In this document: positions 52,661 through 62,400 of the stretch, piece after piece | Layout: every line of letters starts with the position of its first letter | How positions within the stretch are numbered: position 1 is the first letter of the stretch | Source: Acidobacteriota bacterium | GTDB lineage: Bacteria; Acidobacteriota; Vicinamibacteria; Vicinamibacterales; JAKQTR01 | Length of the DNA: 64,000 nt | NCBI GenBank assembly: GCA_026393755.1 | Contig: JAPKZO010000005.1 | Span: 120,757 to 184,756, forward strand | Reading direction: 5' to 3' | Made by a program: the position numbers and the translations under genes | The notes under the pieces: model-generated | Databases searched by the model: none | Seen by the model: only the letters and a program-made list of their open reading frames with translations | Told to the model about the DNA's origin: nothing

Positions 52661-54880
52661 ATGAACGCGATGAGACAGATGCGTGCGGCGCGTGGCGCGG
52701 TTCTGGGAGTACTGATTGCCGTCGGGGCACTGTCGGTGGCGCTGGCGGCGCAGGATCGGCTGAAGACGTTGCCGGGCTTTGAGCAGTACCAGCGAATGAG
52801 CAAGCAGGTGCAGGGCGCGGTCAAGTCTGGCGCCCTGAGCGTGAGCTGGAAGGACGGCGGCAAGGCGTTCGAGTATCCGCAGGACGGCAAGATCTACAGG
52901 TTCGATATCGCCACGAAGCAGGCAACCGAGGTCGGACCCGTTCCCGCGACTCCAGAAGGCGCGGGTGGACGGGGCGGGCGCGGACAGGTCGGCGGTCTGG
53001 CACGAGGGCGGCAGGTCGTGTCGGTCGATTCACCGGACAAGGCGCTCAAGGCCTTCTACAAGGACCGCAATCTATATGTGAGCGATGCCGCCGGCGCCAA
53101 CTCGTCACCCGTCACGACAGATGGCAGCGAGAAGGATCGCATCAAGTACGGGACGGCCAGCTGGGTGTATGGCGAGGAACTGAACCAGACGACCGCGATC
53201 TGGTGGTCGCCCGACAGCAGGATGCTGGCGTACTACCGGTTCGACGAGAAGCAGGTGCCCGATTACTTCCTGCAGATGAACCAGACGAAGCTCTATACGA
53301 CGGTCGACACCGAGGCGTATCCGAAATCCGGCGAGGCCAATCCGGTAGTCGATCTCTTCGTGTACGACATCGCCACGAAGACATCGGTCAAGGTTGACGT
53401 CCGCGGGGGCAAGCCCTTCGACAATGATGTGGTCGGGCACTATGTCTACCGCGTCGCCTGGTCGCCGGACAGCCGGGAATTGCTGTTCACGCGGACGAAC
53501 CGCCGTCAGAACGTTCTGGAGCTGGCTGCGGCCAGCCCGGCTACCGGCGCGTGCCGGGTGATCCTCCGCGAGGAGTGGCCGACTGGATGGATTCAGGAGA
53601 ACCCGACGCAGGTCTTTCTGAAGGATGGCCGCCGCTTCATCTGGGCCTCCGAGCGCAACGGCTGGCAGAACTACTATCTCTACGATCTGTCGGGGACGCT
53701 CATCACGCCGCTGACGCGCTACGACCGCTTCGAGGCGGGCGGAATCGTCAAGATCGACGAGGACGCGAAGCTGCTGTTCGTGATGGCCCGCGACGGCGAC
53801 AACTACCTCAAGCAGCAGTTGCACCGCGTGAGCCTGGATGGCAAGAAGGACGTGCGGCTGACCGACCCCGCCTTCCACCACACCGTGGGTAGTTGCATGC
53901 CCTCAGGGCGGGGAGGCGGACCTCCGGCCGGGGCCCCTGGCGGCCCAGCCCCGACCTGTGGCATCTCGCCTGACAACAAGTTCGTCGCTGACGTGTACCA
54001 GACGCACGACGCGCCGCCGGCCACGCGGCTGCTCGACGCGACAACCGGCAAGCTCGTCGCTGAAGTCGCCAAGAGCGACCTCACCAAGTTCAATCAGCTT
54101 GGATTGAAGAAGACGGAGATGTTCACCTTCACCGCGGCCGACGGCAAGACGGCCTTGCGCGGGCTCATCAGTTTCCCGTCGGATTTCGATCCGTCGAAGA
54201 AGTACCCGACGATCGTCTCGGTCTACGGCGGACCCGCGTTTTCGAGCAACACGGCACGTGAGACGTTCGTCCAGGCCAACCCGATGACGGAGTACGGCTT
54301 TCTCGTGCTCAATCTCGACTCCCGGGCCGTGCTGGGCCTGGGAAAGCGCACACTGGACGCGCTGTATCTGAAACTCGGGCAGATCGAGATGGACGACATG
54401 GCCGAGGGCGTCAAGGCGCTCTGGAGCCGACCGTATTTTGATCGCGATCGCGTCGGCATCCAGGGCACCTCCTACGGCGGCTACTCGTCGGTGATGTGCC
54501 TGCTCCGGCATCCCGAGGCATTTCGCGTGGGGGTTGCGTCTTCGGCGGTGACGTCGTGGATCCACTACGACACGATCTACACAGAGCGTTACATGTGGAT
54601 CCCGCAGGAGAACAAGGACGGCTACGATCTCGGCAGTGCGATGAAGTACGCCGACAAGCTGGACGGCCGGCTGCTGCTGTACTACGGCACCGCCGACAAC
54701 AACGTGCACCCGACCAATGCGATGCAGTTGATTCAGGCCCTGCAGAAGGCGGGCAAGAGCTTCGAGGTGCAGGTTGGACCCGACGCCGGGCACTCGGGCG
54801 TCAATCAGCAGCGCATGATGGAGTTCTTCATCGAGAACCTGGTGATCAACCCGCCGAAGCGGGCCGCTGCCGCGCAGTAG
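52661..54880 (+). CDS. Secreted DPP4-like prolyl peptidase (family S9B)
   Basis: 739 residues from ATG 52661 (a GTG 15 bases earlier is the alternative). Signal peptide to about residue 30. N-terminal eight-bladed propeller (DPPIV_N) with SPDSRMLAYYRFDE, SPDSRELLFTR; an insert with a Gly/Pro-rich stretch (GRGGRGQVGG, GRGGGPPAGAPGG). The alpha/beta-hydrolase domain holds Ser604 in GTSYGGYSS, Asp in YYGTADNNVHPTNAM and His in PDAGHSG. It releases X-Pro or X-Ala dipeptides outside the cytoplasm. The two Gly-rich inserts are not typical and are probably flexible loops. Confidence 0.93.
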   Translation: MNAMRQMRAARGAVLGVLIAVGALSVALAAQDRLKTLPGFEQYQRMSKQVQGAVKSGALSVSWKDGGKAFEYPQDGKIYRFDIATKQATEVGPVPATPEGAGGRGGRGQVGGLARGRQVVSVDSPDKALKAFYKDRNLYVSDAAGANSSPVTTDGSEKDRIKYGTASWVYGEELNQTTAIWWSPDSRMLAYYRFDEKQVPDYFLQMNQTKLYTTVDTEAYPKSGEANPVVDLFVYDIATKTSVKVDVRGGKPFDNDVVGHYVYRVAWSPDSRELLFTRTNRRQNVLELAAASPATGACRVILREEWPTGWIQENPTQVFLKDGRRFIWASERNGWQNYYLYDLSGTLITPLTRYDRFEAGGIVKIDEDAKLLFVMARDGDNYLKQQLHRVSLDGKKDVRLTDPAFHHTVGSCMPSGRGGGPPAGAPGGPAPTCGISPDNKFVADVYQTHDAPPATRLLDATTGKLVAEVAKSDLTKFNQLGLKKTEMFTFTAADGKTALRGLISFPSDFDPSKKYPTIVSVYGGPAFSSNTARETFVQANPMTEYGFLVLNLDSRAVLGLGKRTLDALYLKLGQIEMDDMAEGVKALWSRPYFDRDRVGIQGTSYGGYSSVMCLLRHPEAFRVGVASSAVTSWIHYDTIYTERYMWIPQENKDGYDLGSAMKYADKLDGRLLLYYGTADNNVHPTNAMQLIQALQKAGKSFEVQVGPDAGHSGVNQQRMMEFFIENLVINPPKRAAAAQ

Positions 54881-54903
54881 GATCCGCGACTCCCGCCTGC
54901 CGT

Positions 54904-56697
54904 CTACTTTCCCACCCCGTCCATCGTGCGCAGCACGGGGTAGTACTCCGGCGCGGGCGTCGCGCCCAGCACCGGGTCGAGGATGTTCCACGCCATCAGC
55001 CCGTCGTCTGATCGCGGGTCGAACAGCAGGAACGCCAGCCGGGCCAGCGGCTGATCCATCGGCACGATGATGGAACCGGCCGGGAGCGTCTGCTCGGCGG
55101 CCTCCCACTTTCCGGTCAACGTGCGCATTTTGTGGGTGCCCTGGTATTCGCGATCCGCCAGCGTGTTGGATTCAATCTTGAAACGCTCGCCCTTGATCGT
55201 CTGTTCCTTCTCCGTGCGGATGTACTTGATGCCATGCGCTTCGAGCCGGTCGATCACGCTGGCGATGACGCGCGCCGACGGCGAGCCGCCCCCGCGTCCC
55301 CCGCCTTGCCGCGCCGTAGCCGCAGGCGAAGGCGGGCCACCAACTCTTCCGCCGGCTTGCCCCGCCGAAGCCGCAGGCGCAGGCGGACCGGCAATCGCGG
55401 CCGGCAGCACATAGGCGCGCGGCGCCACGCTCGTCTCGGTCGCCTCCGTCGTGCCATAGTGCCCCATCGCCTCGCGCGTTTCCCCGCCGGGCACGCGGCG
55501 CCGGTACGGCCGGTCCGGCACATACGGATTGCGCTCACCGACGGTCTGTGCGAACACGATCTCTTTCGGCTCCGCGCCTTTCACGAGCTTCTGCCGCACC
55601 GCCAGTTCCTTGCCGACGATCGATTCGCTTCCGGCTGTGGCTACAGCCTGCTTCACGGCCTCGCCATTCTTCGCGACGTAGCCGAGCGTTTCCTCGAGAA
55701 ACCAGTAGTTGGCCTTGATGCGATCTTCAAACGACGCGTAAGAATATGTTTCGACCAGGATCCCCAGCCGGTTGCGCACGCCGAAGTACGTCGAGGTGTA
55801 GCGCGCCTTGGCCAGTTCGGCGTCAGACTCCCATGCCCGCTCGGCGCCGCCCCGCATGACGCCGCCATAGTAGAAGTAGTCCCATCCGTGCTTGGCCTTG
55901 ACGGCTCTGGTCACGACAGGCAGCAACTGGTCCCGAAGCAATCCCGTGGTCGCCTTCGAGTCGTTCGGATTGATCGACGTCTCGTAGGTCAGGTAGAAGC
56001 CGCTGTCGGAGCTGCCGTCGGTGGTGTGCAGGTCGATCGCCACATGCGGATCGTACCGGTTGAGCAGCATCGCGAGCGATCGGGCCTCGGCCGTCTCGAG
56101 CTTCGTGCAGTCGCGATTCAGATCCAGGCCCTGCGCGTTGGCGCGCTGCCCCATGCCACCGACCGGCCCGAACTGCGTGCCGCGGTTCGCGACGTTGACG
56201 CGCTCGTTGCCGTCCGCGTTGTAGATCGGGTTGATCAGCAGCACGACGGACTTGAACCACTCGGCGCGCTCGCCTTTCGCAATGGAACGCAGCAGCCAGA
56301 GCAACGCCTCCTTGCCCTCGACCTCGCCTGCGTGGATGTCCCCCTGGATGTAGATCCGCGTCTTCCCGGTCGCCAGCACCTGCTCGGGCGTCGCGCCGGG
56401 TGCCCCGATGACCGCCAGCGGCATGGGACGGCCCTCGTACGTATACCCATACGTGGTCAAGTGAATCTGGGGTGAGGCGGCCGCCATCGCCTTCATGAAG
56501 CTGATCACTTCGTCATACCGGCTCGTCTCGGCGAAGTTGGTGGCCTCGGGCCGCGTCAGCGGCCAGACCCTCTGCCCGGCGGGCCGCTGCGCCGGAGAAA
56601 CTGGCGCCTGCGCGTTCACGAAGCTGGCGCCCTGCCAGAGCAGCAGCGCAGCGATCACAAGACGGATGGGGGTCAAGCCCCGTGACGATAGTCGCAT
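54904..56697 (-). CDS. Secreted zinc carboxypeptidase (family M14)
   Basis: 597 residues from ATG 56697, with GGGAGA upstream. Signal peptide ends near residue 27 (VNAQ). Zinc ligands: HAGEVEGKE (HxxE) and the His of HVAIDLHTTDGS. The catalytic Glu is in GILVETYSYASF. The usual M14 tail is followed by about 200 residues (including PAPAASAGQAGGRVGGPPSP-type low-complexity segments, quoted in part) that probably form a second domain. It removes C-terminal residues from extracellular peptides. Likely in one operon with the 177-residue-frame gene 84 bases upstream. Confidence 0.92.
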   Translation of the reverse strand: MRLSSRGLTPIRLVIAALLLWQGASFVNAQAPVSPAQRPAGQRVWPLTRPEATNFAETSRYDEVISFMKAMAAASPQIHLTTYGYTYEGRPMPLAVIGAPGATPEQVLATGKTRIYIQGDIHAGEVEGKEALLWLLRSIAKGERAEWFKSVVLLINPIYNADGNERVNVANRGTQFGPVGGMGQRANAQGLDLNRDCTKLETAEARSLAMLLNRYDPHVAIDLHTTDGSSDSGFYLTYETSINPNDSKATTGLLRDQLLPVVTRAVKAKHGWDYFYYGGVMRGGAERAWESDAELAKARYTSTYFGVRNRLGILVETYSYASFEDRIKANYWFLEETLGYVAKNGEAVKQAVATAGSESIVGKELAVRQKLVKGAEPKEIVFAQTVGERNPYVPDRPYRRRVPGGETREAMGHYGTTEATETSVAPRAYVLPAAIAGPPAPAASAGQAGGRVGGPPSPAATARQGGGRGGGSPSARVIASVIDRLEAHGIKYIRTEKEQTIKGERFKIESNTLADREYQGTHKMRTLTGKWEAAEQTLPAGSIIVPMDQPLARLAFLLFDPRSDDGLMAWNILDPVLGATPAPEYYPVLRTMDGVGK

Positions 56698-56781
56698 GAA
56701 ACAGGTCTCCCGCTGACGGCGGCCGGAGCGACGCCCGACAAGAAGCACGTACCGGCGTTCGGAATTGTGTTGGAAAGCTTA

Positions 56782-57276
56782 TCAGAGCTCGAGGTGTTCC
56801 TGCACGGTCCGCCATTCGATCAGGCCGGGAGTCGGGCCGCCGACCGCTCGCAGCGTGACGGAAATCCTGGTCCTGCCACGCGTGAGCGCCATCGGCACTT
56901 TGTAAGCGACACGGGCCGGCGCGAGTGACGGCGAGACGAAGGCGGGAACCTTCACCGGCCGGCCTTCCACGAGCAGTTCGAACGCGACAGACTCGCCGGC
57001 GCTCCCACGAAACGTGCCGACCAGCGTCACTTCGGTATCGTCATAGACCGCCAGCGAAACGCGCAGCCATCCCTCCACCGTCCGGAAGACCCGCCCGTCC
57101 ACCACGCCTTCGGTCATCCGCTCGCCGGCATAGTCATGTTCCCGTTCGTCGCGCGCATCGCCCATCGTGACCACATCCACGACACGCAGTCCCTGAACGG
57201 GCGCGACCATCGCCGCCGATGAAGAGATCAGGGCGAGCGACAGACCCAGCGACCTCATCACGTGCCAGAGCGTCAT
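56782..57276 (-). CDS. Small exported beta-rich protein of unknown function
   Basis: 164 residues from ATG 57276 (an upstream extension would read through the operator array and is rejected). A hydrophobic segment (about 8-28; GLSLALISSSAAMVAPVQG) is a probable signal. The rest is beta-rich (GWLRVSLAVYDDTEVTLVGTFRGSAGESVAFELLVEGRPVKVPAFV, in part), resembling the DUF6805-type carbohydrate-linked domain, though I am not certain of the match. It is first in a putative operon with the M14 carboxypeptidase and directly follows three spaced palindromes that probably control it. Confidence 0.6.
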   Translation of the reverse strand: MTLWHVMRSLGLSLALISSSAAMVAPVQGLRVVDVVTMGDARDEREHDYAGERMTEGVVDGRVFRTVEGWLRVSLAVYDDTEVTLVGTFRGSAGESVAFELLVEGRPVKVPAFVSPSLAPARVAYKVPMALTRGRTRISVTLRAVGGPTPGLIEWRTVQEHLEL

Positions 57277-57288
57277 CTCATGAATGGT

Positions 57289-57365
57289 AATCACTCCGGG
57301 AGTAATTGCACGCAATCAATCACTCCGGGAGTAATTACAGAACTGTAATCACTCCGGGAGTGATT
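57289..57365 (-). promoter_or_regulatory. Operator array: three palindromes at exact 29 bp period
   Basis: Three copies of the 19 bp palindrome AATCACTCCGGGAGTGATT (third copy perfect, first two with AGTAATT right arms) occupy 57289-57307, 57318-57336 and 57347-57365. Centres are exactly 29 bp apart. They lie immediately upstream of the 57276 start codon. Spacing near 2.75 helical turns and multiple copies suggest cooperative binding of one repressor or activator. The protein that binds them is not identified. Confidence 0.7.
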
Positions 57366-57464
57366 AGGTCCTCGCTGCCGAAATCTGCGGCTTGGCACAA
57401 CACGCGGCTGACTGGTGATGATTGAACAGCCGGTCGCCCGTCTGCGGGAACATTTCGTGAGCGG

Positions 57465-57510
57465 TTGACGTCTACCGATCGGTAGGCATATATTTACCTA
57501 CCGGTCGGTA
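57465..57510 (+). promoter_or_regulatory. TetR promoter with two TetR-type operators
   Basis: TTGACG and TATATT are separated by 18 bases. CTACCGATCGGTAG, a perfect palindrome, fills the spacer (57472-57485), and a second related site TACCGGTCGGTA lies at 57499-57510, at or after the predicted start site. Centre spacing is 26 bp. This is the arrangement of a self-repressing AcrR/TetR promoter and should control the whole efflux operon. Confidence 0.8.
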
Positions 57511-57541
57511 TTTTGAATTAATAGATTGAATTACTCGGATT

Positions 57542-58198
57542 ATGGAAGAGTCCAAGCTCCCGTCGTCGGTCGACATCACGCCATCGGAGCGGGATCCGCA
57601 GACACGGAACCGGCTCCTCCAGTCTGCCGTCCACATCTTCGATCGGAAGGGGTACTCGGCCGCCTCGGTGCGCGAGATCGCCGAAATGGCGGGAGTGGCA
57701 AAGCCGGCGCTCTATTATCACTTTGGCAGCAAAGAGGGTCTGCTCATCACGATTCTGGACGAGGCGGTCCGGGAGTTTGCAAAGGCAATCTCAACAGCGG
57801 TGGCGAGGACCGGCACGGCGCGCGAGCGTCTGATGACCCTCTGTGAAGACGTCTTCAGCCTCTTCGAACAGAACATCCCGATCGTCCGCGTGGCTCACAC
57901 GGTGTTTCTTGGTCCCCAGGACATCGCGCCCGCCTTCGATCTGACGACGTTCGAGCGCATCTGGCGCGAGGGCTTGCAGCGAGTCATCGAAGATGGGCAG
58001 GCGTCGGGCGAGTTTCGCCCGGTGCCGTCGGCCGACATCGCGTATGCGCTGATGGGGCTGGTGGACTCGTGCGTGGAGCGGCAGATGCATCACGGGTTCG
58101 ACCCGGTCGGCCAGGATGGACTTCGCAAGATTGTCAACCTGCTTATGGACGGAGTGGCGCGTGAACAGTGGCAGCCAGCCCTGAGCTCACGCGAGTGA
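57542..58198 (+). CDS. TetR-family transcriptional repressor of the efflux operon
   Basis: 218 residues. N-terminal HTH (about 20-75): RNRLLQSAVHIFDRKGYSAASVREIAEMAGVAKPALYYHFGSKEGLL, a canonical TetR/AcrR motif. The C-terminal ligand domain (about 85-210) is helical, with a TetR_C-like RLMTLCEDVFSLFEQN and a final HHGFDPVGQDGL. It lies 85 bases upstream of the adaptor on the same strand. Two near-identical TetR palindromes overlap its promoter, so ligand-relieved repression of the whole operon is expected. The ATG has little Shine-Dalgarno support. Confidence 0.93.
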   Translation: MEESKLPSSVDITPSERDPQTRNRLLQSAVHIFDRKGYSAASVREIAEMAGVAKPALYYHFGSKEGLLITILDEAVREFAKAISTAVARTGTARERLMTLCEDVFSLFEQNIPIVRVAHTVFLGPQDIAPAFDLTTFERIWREGLQRVIEDGQASGEFRPVPSADIAYALMGLVDSCVERQMHHGFDPVGQDGLRKIVNLLMDGVAREQWQPALSSRE

Positions 58199-58283
58199 CG
58201 GTCGTTGGGAACGTGTCTCGAACGGCGCGAACGTTGGCGCGTGCGCAACACCGCTCGAGTCGAAGGGTAGGAGATCAGCACAC

Positions 58284-59405
58284 ATGATTCGGAATGTTCG
58301 CCTTTATCGTTTCGTCATTCCGGGGCTGGCCATGCTGGCCGGCGCTAACTGCGGGGGTCAGAGTGCCAGCCAGACGTCAGCAGCCGCCGCGCGTCCACCC
58401 GTGGCGGTCACGGTGGCCTCGGTGGTTGCCGCCCAATTGCAGGAGAGCGTGGATGTCGTCGGGTCGCTGGCGCCGAAGTTTGCTGTCGACGTCAAGTCCG
58501 AGGTCACCGGAACGGTGACGGCTGTGTACGTCACCGAGTGGGTGCCGGTGCGCAAAGGCGATCGGCTCGCCCACCTGGACACGCGCGAAACCGAAGCTGG
58601 CATCGAGTCCCTGAAGGCGATCGTGGCACAGGCGCAGGTCGGCAAGTCGCGCGCCCAGCGTGAATTCGAGCGCGCGCAGCAGCTCAAGCAATTCGGCCTG
58701 ATCACGCCGCAGAATTTCGACGACGCCAGGAGCGCCGTCGATGCCGCCGATGCGATGGTGTCCGCGGCCAATGCGCAAGTGAAGACGGCGGAGAGCCACC
58801 TGGCCAAGTCGTTTATCACCTCGCCGATGGACGGCGTGGTCGCCCTGCGGGGAGTGAGCGTCGGCGACCGTGTGGAGAACATGGGCAGCGGCGATCCGCT
58901 CTTTCGTGTCGTGGACAACCGGCTCATGGATCTGACCGTGTCGGTGCCGTCTTCGCGCCTGGCGCAGGTGCGGGTCGGCCAGCCGCTCGAGTTTTCGACC
59001 GATGCCCTGCCCGGGCGCACGTTTACTGGCAAGGTGATGTTCATCAATCCGGCCATCGACATGGCCAGCCGCACGGCAAAGGTCGTGGCGGCGGTGCCGA
59101 ATGGCGACGGTCTGCTGCGGGGCGGGTCGTTTGTGAAGGGCCGGATTATTGTCGCCAGCCGGCCCGGCGTCCTGCAGGTGCCGCGCGAGGCGCTGCTCAG
59201 CTGGAACATCGAGGCGCAGACCGCCGAGGTCTTCGTGGTGCGCGGCGACCAGGCCGAGAAGCGCGTCGTCAAGATTGGCTCGGGCGGCGGGGCCGCAATC
59301 GAGGTTGTGTCAGGGCTGCAGGCGGGTGACCAGGTGGTGACTCGCGGCGGCTTCTCGATTGGCCAGGGCGACCGCGTTGCGGTGGCGAAGGGAGCGGGAG
59401 CGTAG
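58284..59405 (+). CDS. RND efflux periplasmic adaptor (HlyD/AcrA-like)
   Basis: 373 residues; AGGAG lies 10 bases ahead of the ATG. A hydrophobic N-terminus with AGANC near residue 23 could be a lipoprotein signal, although Asn at -1 is unusual. Barrel-sandwich halves (GSLAPKFAVDVKSEVTGTVTAVYV and VSVGDRVENMGSGDPLF) flank an alpha-helical hairpin (about 95-160, VAQAQVGKSRAQREFERAQQL). Beta-barrel and membrane-proximal domains follow. The stop is two bases before the pump start. It would normally join an RND pump to a separate TolC-type channel; here the channel is fused to the pump. Confidence 0.94.
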   Translation: MIRNVRLYRFVIPGLAMLAGANCGGQSASQTSAAAARPPVAVTVASVVAAQLQESVDVVGSLAPKFAVDVKSEVTGTVTAVYVTEWVPVRKGDRLAHLDTRETEAGIESLKAIVAQAQVGKSRAQREFERAQQLKQFGLITPQNFDDARSAVDAADAMVSAANAQVKTAESHLAKSFITSPMDGVVALRGVSVGDRVENMGSGDPLFRVVDNRLMDLTVSVPSSRLAQVRVGQPLEFSTDALPGRTFTGKVMFINPAIDMASRTAKVVAAVPNGDGLLRGGSFVKGRIIVASRPGVLQVPREALLSWNIEAQTAEVFVVRGDQAEKRVVKIGSGGGAAIEVVSGLQAGDQVVTRGGFSIGQGDRVAVAKGAGA

Positions 59406-59407
59406 CG

Positions 59408-62400
59408 ATGTTCCTCTCCAATCTCTCCATCAGACGTCCCGTGGTCGCCACGGTGATGATGCTCACGCTGGTCACGCTCGGCCTGTTTTCGGTCAGGCGT
59501 CTGCCGATCGACCTGATGCCCGAGGTCGAAATCCCGGTGCTGTCGATCCTGACGGAGTTCCCCGGGGCGTCGCCCGAATCGGTCGAGCGAGAGGTGAGCC
59601 GCAAGATCGAGGAAGCGGTCAATCCGATCGCCGGCGTGAAGCACGTGGCGTCGGTCTCGCGCGAAGGCATGTCGTCGGTGGTGGTCGAGTTCAATCTCGA
59701 GGTGAAGATCAACGACGTCTCCCAGGAGGCGCGCGCCAAGATCAACGCGATCCGGCGCGAGCTGCCTGCGGGCATGAAAGAGCCGGTCATCCAGAAGCTC
59801 GACTTCGCCGCGATGCCGGTCATCTCACTCGCCGTGCGATCGACGACTCTCCCGCCTCGCGAGCTCTCCACGCTCGCCGATCGAAAGATCAAGCGGAGGC
59901 TCGAAAGCGTGGCGGGCGTCGCCAAGGCGAAGCTGATTGGAGCCTCGACGCGCGAAGTGGCCATCGATCTGGATCCCTCGCGGCTGGAAGCGCTCGGCAT
60001 GGGCGTCGACGAGGTCATCGCCGGCCTGGCATCCGAAAATGTCAATACCCCGCTCGGCCGACTGACGCAGGGCCTCAACGAAATGCCGCTGCGGATGTCG
60101 GGCAAGCCGAAGATCCCCGCGCAGTACGCCGACATGGTGATCGGCCGGCGCGGCGTCAGCCCGATCCGGCTCGGCGATGTCGCGACGGTGCGCGACACGA
60201 TCGAAGAGCGCCGCTCACTGGCCGTCGTCAACGGCGAGCCCGCGGTCGCCATCGAAATCACCAAGCAGACCAAGGCTAATACCGTGGCGGTAGTCGACGC
60301 GGTCGTCACAGCGATTGAAGAACTGAAGGGTGAGATGCCGGCGGGCACCCAGATTCAGATCGTACGCGACACGTCGGTCTTCATCCGGGAAGCGGTGGCG
60401 GACGTCCAGAACACGCTCATGCTTGGCGGGCTGCTCACAGTCCTCATCGTGTTCGTGTTCCTGAACTCCTGGCGGTCGACGGTCATCACCGGCTTGACGC
60501 TGCCGATCTCCGTCATTTCGTCCTTCATCGTCATGTACTTTCTCGGCATGACGCTGAACATGCTGACGCTGATGGCCCTCTCGCTGGCGATCGGGTTGCT
60601 CATCGATGATGCGATCGTCGTGCGGGAGAACATCGTGCGCCACCTGGAGCGCGGCGAGGACCACTTCACCGCGGCGCGGGAAGGCACGACGGAAATCGGG
60701 CTGGCCGTGCTCTCCACGTCGATGTCCATCATGGCGGTCTTCGTGCCGGTGGCGTTCATGAAGGGCGTCATCGGGCGGTTCTTCTTCCAGTTCGGCTTGA
60801 CAGTGGCGTTTGCGGTAGCGGTGTCGCTGTTCGTGTCGTTTACGCTCGACCCGATGCTCTCGTCGCGATGGCACGACCCGGACATCGGGCGGACCGGACG
60901 GCGAAACCTGCTGCATCGCGCGCTGGACGGGTTCAACAACTGGTTCGAACGGATGGCCGAGGGCTACAAGGGTGTCATCGCGTGGGCGCTCGACCACCGC
61001 AAGACGATTGTCGCCGCGGCCGTCGCCGCGTTTGCCGCTGGGCTCTTCGTGTTCAGCACGCTGCCGACCGAGTTCCAGTCGACCATGGATCAGAGCGAGT
61101 TCATGGTGAAGTTCAGAAGCGCGCCGGGATCGTCGATGGACGAAACGCGGAGCCGGCTCGACGCCCTGCTGAAGGCGCTGGGAGACTTCAAGGAAGTGAA
61201 GTACACGTACGGGACCATCGGGGCCGGCGATGCCGATACGGTGCGCGACGGAACGGTGTTTGTCCGGCTCGTTCCGAAGGCCGAACGATCGCTGACCACC
61301 GTGGGTTTCATCCACGTGGCGCGGGAGCGGTTGGAGAAGGTCCCCGGCGTCACCTTGTCGATCCCGTCCGATCCGGATTCCTTCCAGAAGGCCCTCGTCG
61401 TCGTGCTTCAGGGGGAAGAAATCAGCACGCTCAAGAAGTACGCGTCCGCTCTGAAGCGCGAACTCTACACCGTGCGCGGCATCGTCGATGTCGAGGCGGC
61501 CGGGGAGCAGGACACACCCGAGTATCGGCTGGTCGTCGACCGGGAACGCGCCTCGGCATCGGGACTGGGCAGCGGTGCCGTGGCCGGCGCGGTGGCAGCG
61601 CTGGTGGGCGGACAGGCGGTCACCACGTATGAGGATGACGAAGGTGAAGCCATCAACGTCCGGGTGCGGCTGCCCCAGACCCTGCGCGGCACGGTCAATC
61701 AGGTGAGCGATCTGAAGCTCTCGGTGCCCACCTTGCAGGGGCCCGCGCTCGTTCCGCTTGCCGATCTGGTGACGTTTACCCGCTCGACGTCGCCGGCAGA
61801 AATCAGCCGGCGCGATCTCGCGCGCCAGGTCACCGTCGACGCCAATCTCGACGGCCTGCCCCTCGGCACGGCCGGCGCCGACGCGAAAAAGGCTGTCGAG
61901 CGCATCAAGCTGCCGCCGGGATACCGGTCCGTCATCGGCGGCGACACCGAGATCATGGTCGAGTCGTTCGGGTACCTCGGCGAGGCGCTGCTGCTGGCCG
62001 TGATCTTCGTCTACCTGATCCTGGCGGCGCAGTTCGAATCGTTCATAGATCCCCTGTCGATCATGCTGTCGCTGCCGCTCTCGATTGTCGGCATGGCCGG
62101 CATGCTCGCTCTGACCGGCGACACGATCAGCATCATGTCGCTGATAGGCCTGATCATGCTCATGGGGCTGGTGACGAAGAATGCCATTCTGCTGATCGAC
62201 TACACGAAAGTGCTACGCCGCGGTGGCAAGGATCGCCGGACCGCGCTCATCATGGCCGGCCGGACGCGGCTCCGGCCCATCTTGATGACGACGCTGGCGA
62301 TGATCTTCGGAATGCTGCCGCTGTTTTTCGCCCTCGGCGAAGGCGCCGAGTTCCGCGCGCCGATGGCCCGGGCCGTGGTCGGCGGATTGATTACCTCGAC

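Noticed and set aside
57289..57365. CRISPR-like array
   Set aside because: Only three 19 bp palindromes with 10 bp spacers; the spacers are too short and no cas genes are present. An operator array fits better.
57396..57412. TTGGCACA sequence upstream of the TetR gene as a sigma54 promoter
   Set aside because: The -12 GC is missing, and a good sigma70 promoter with operators lies between it and the gene.
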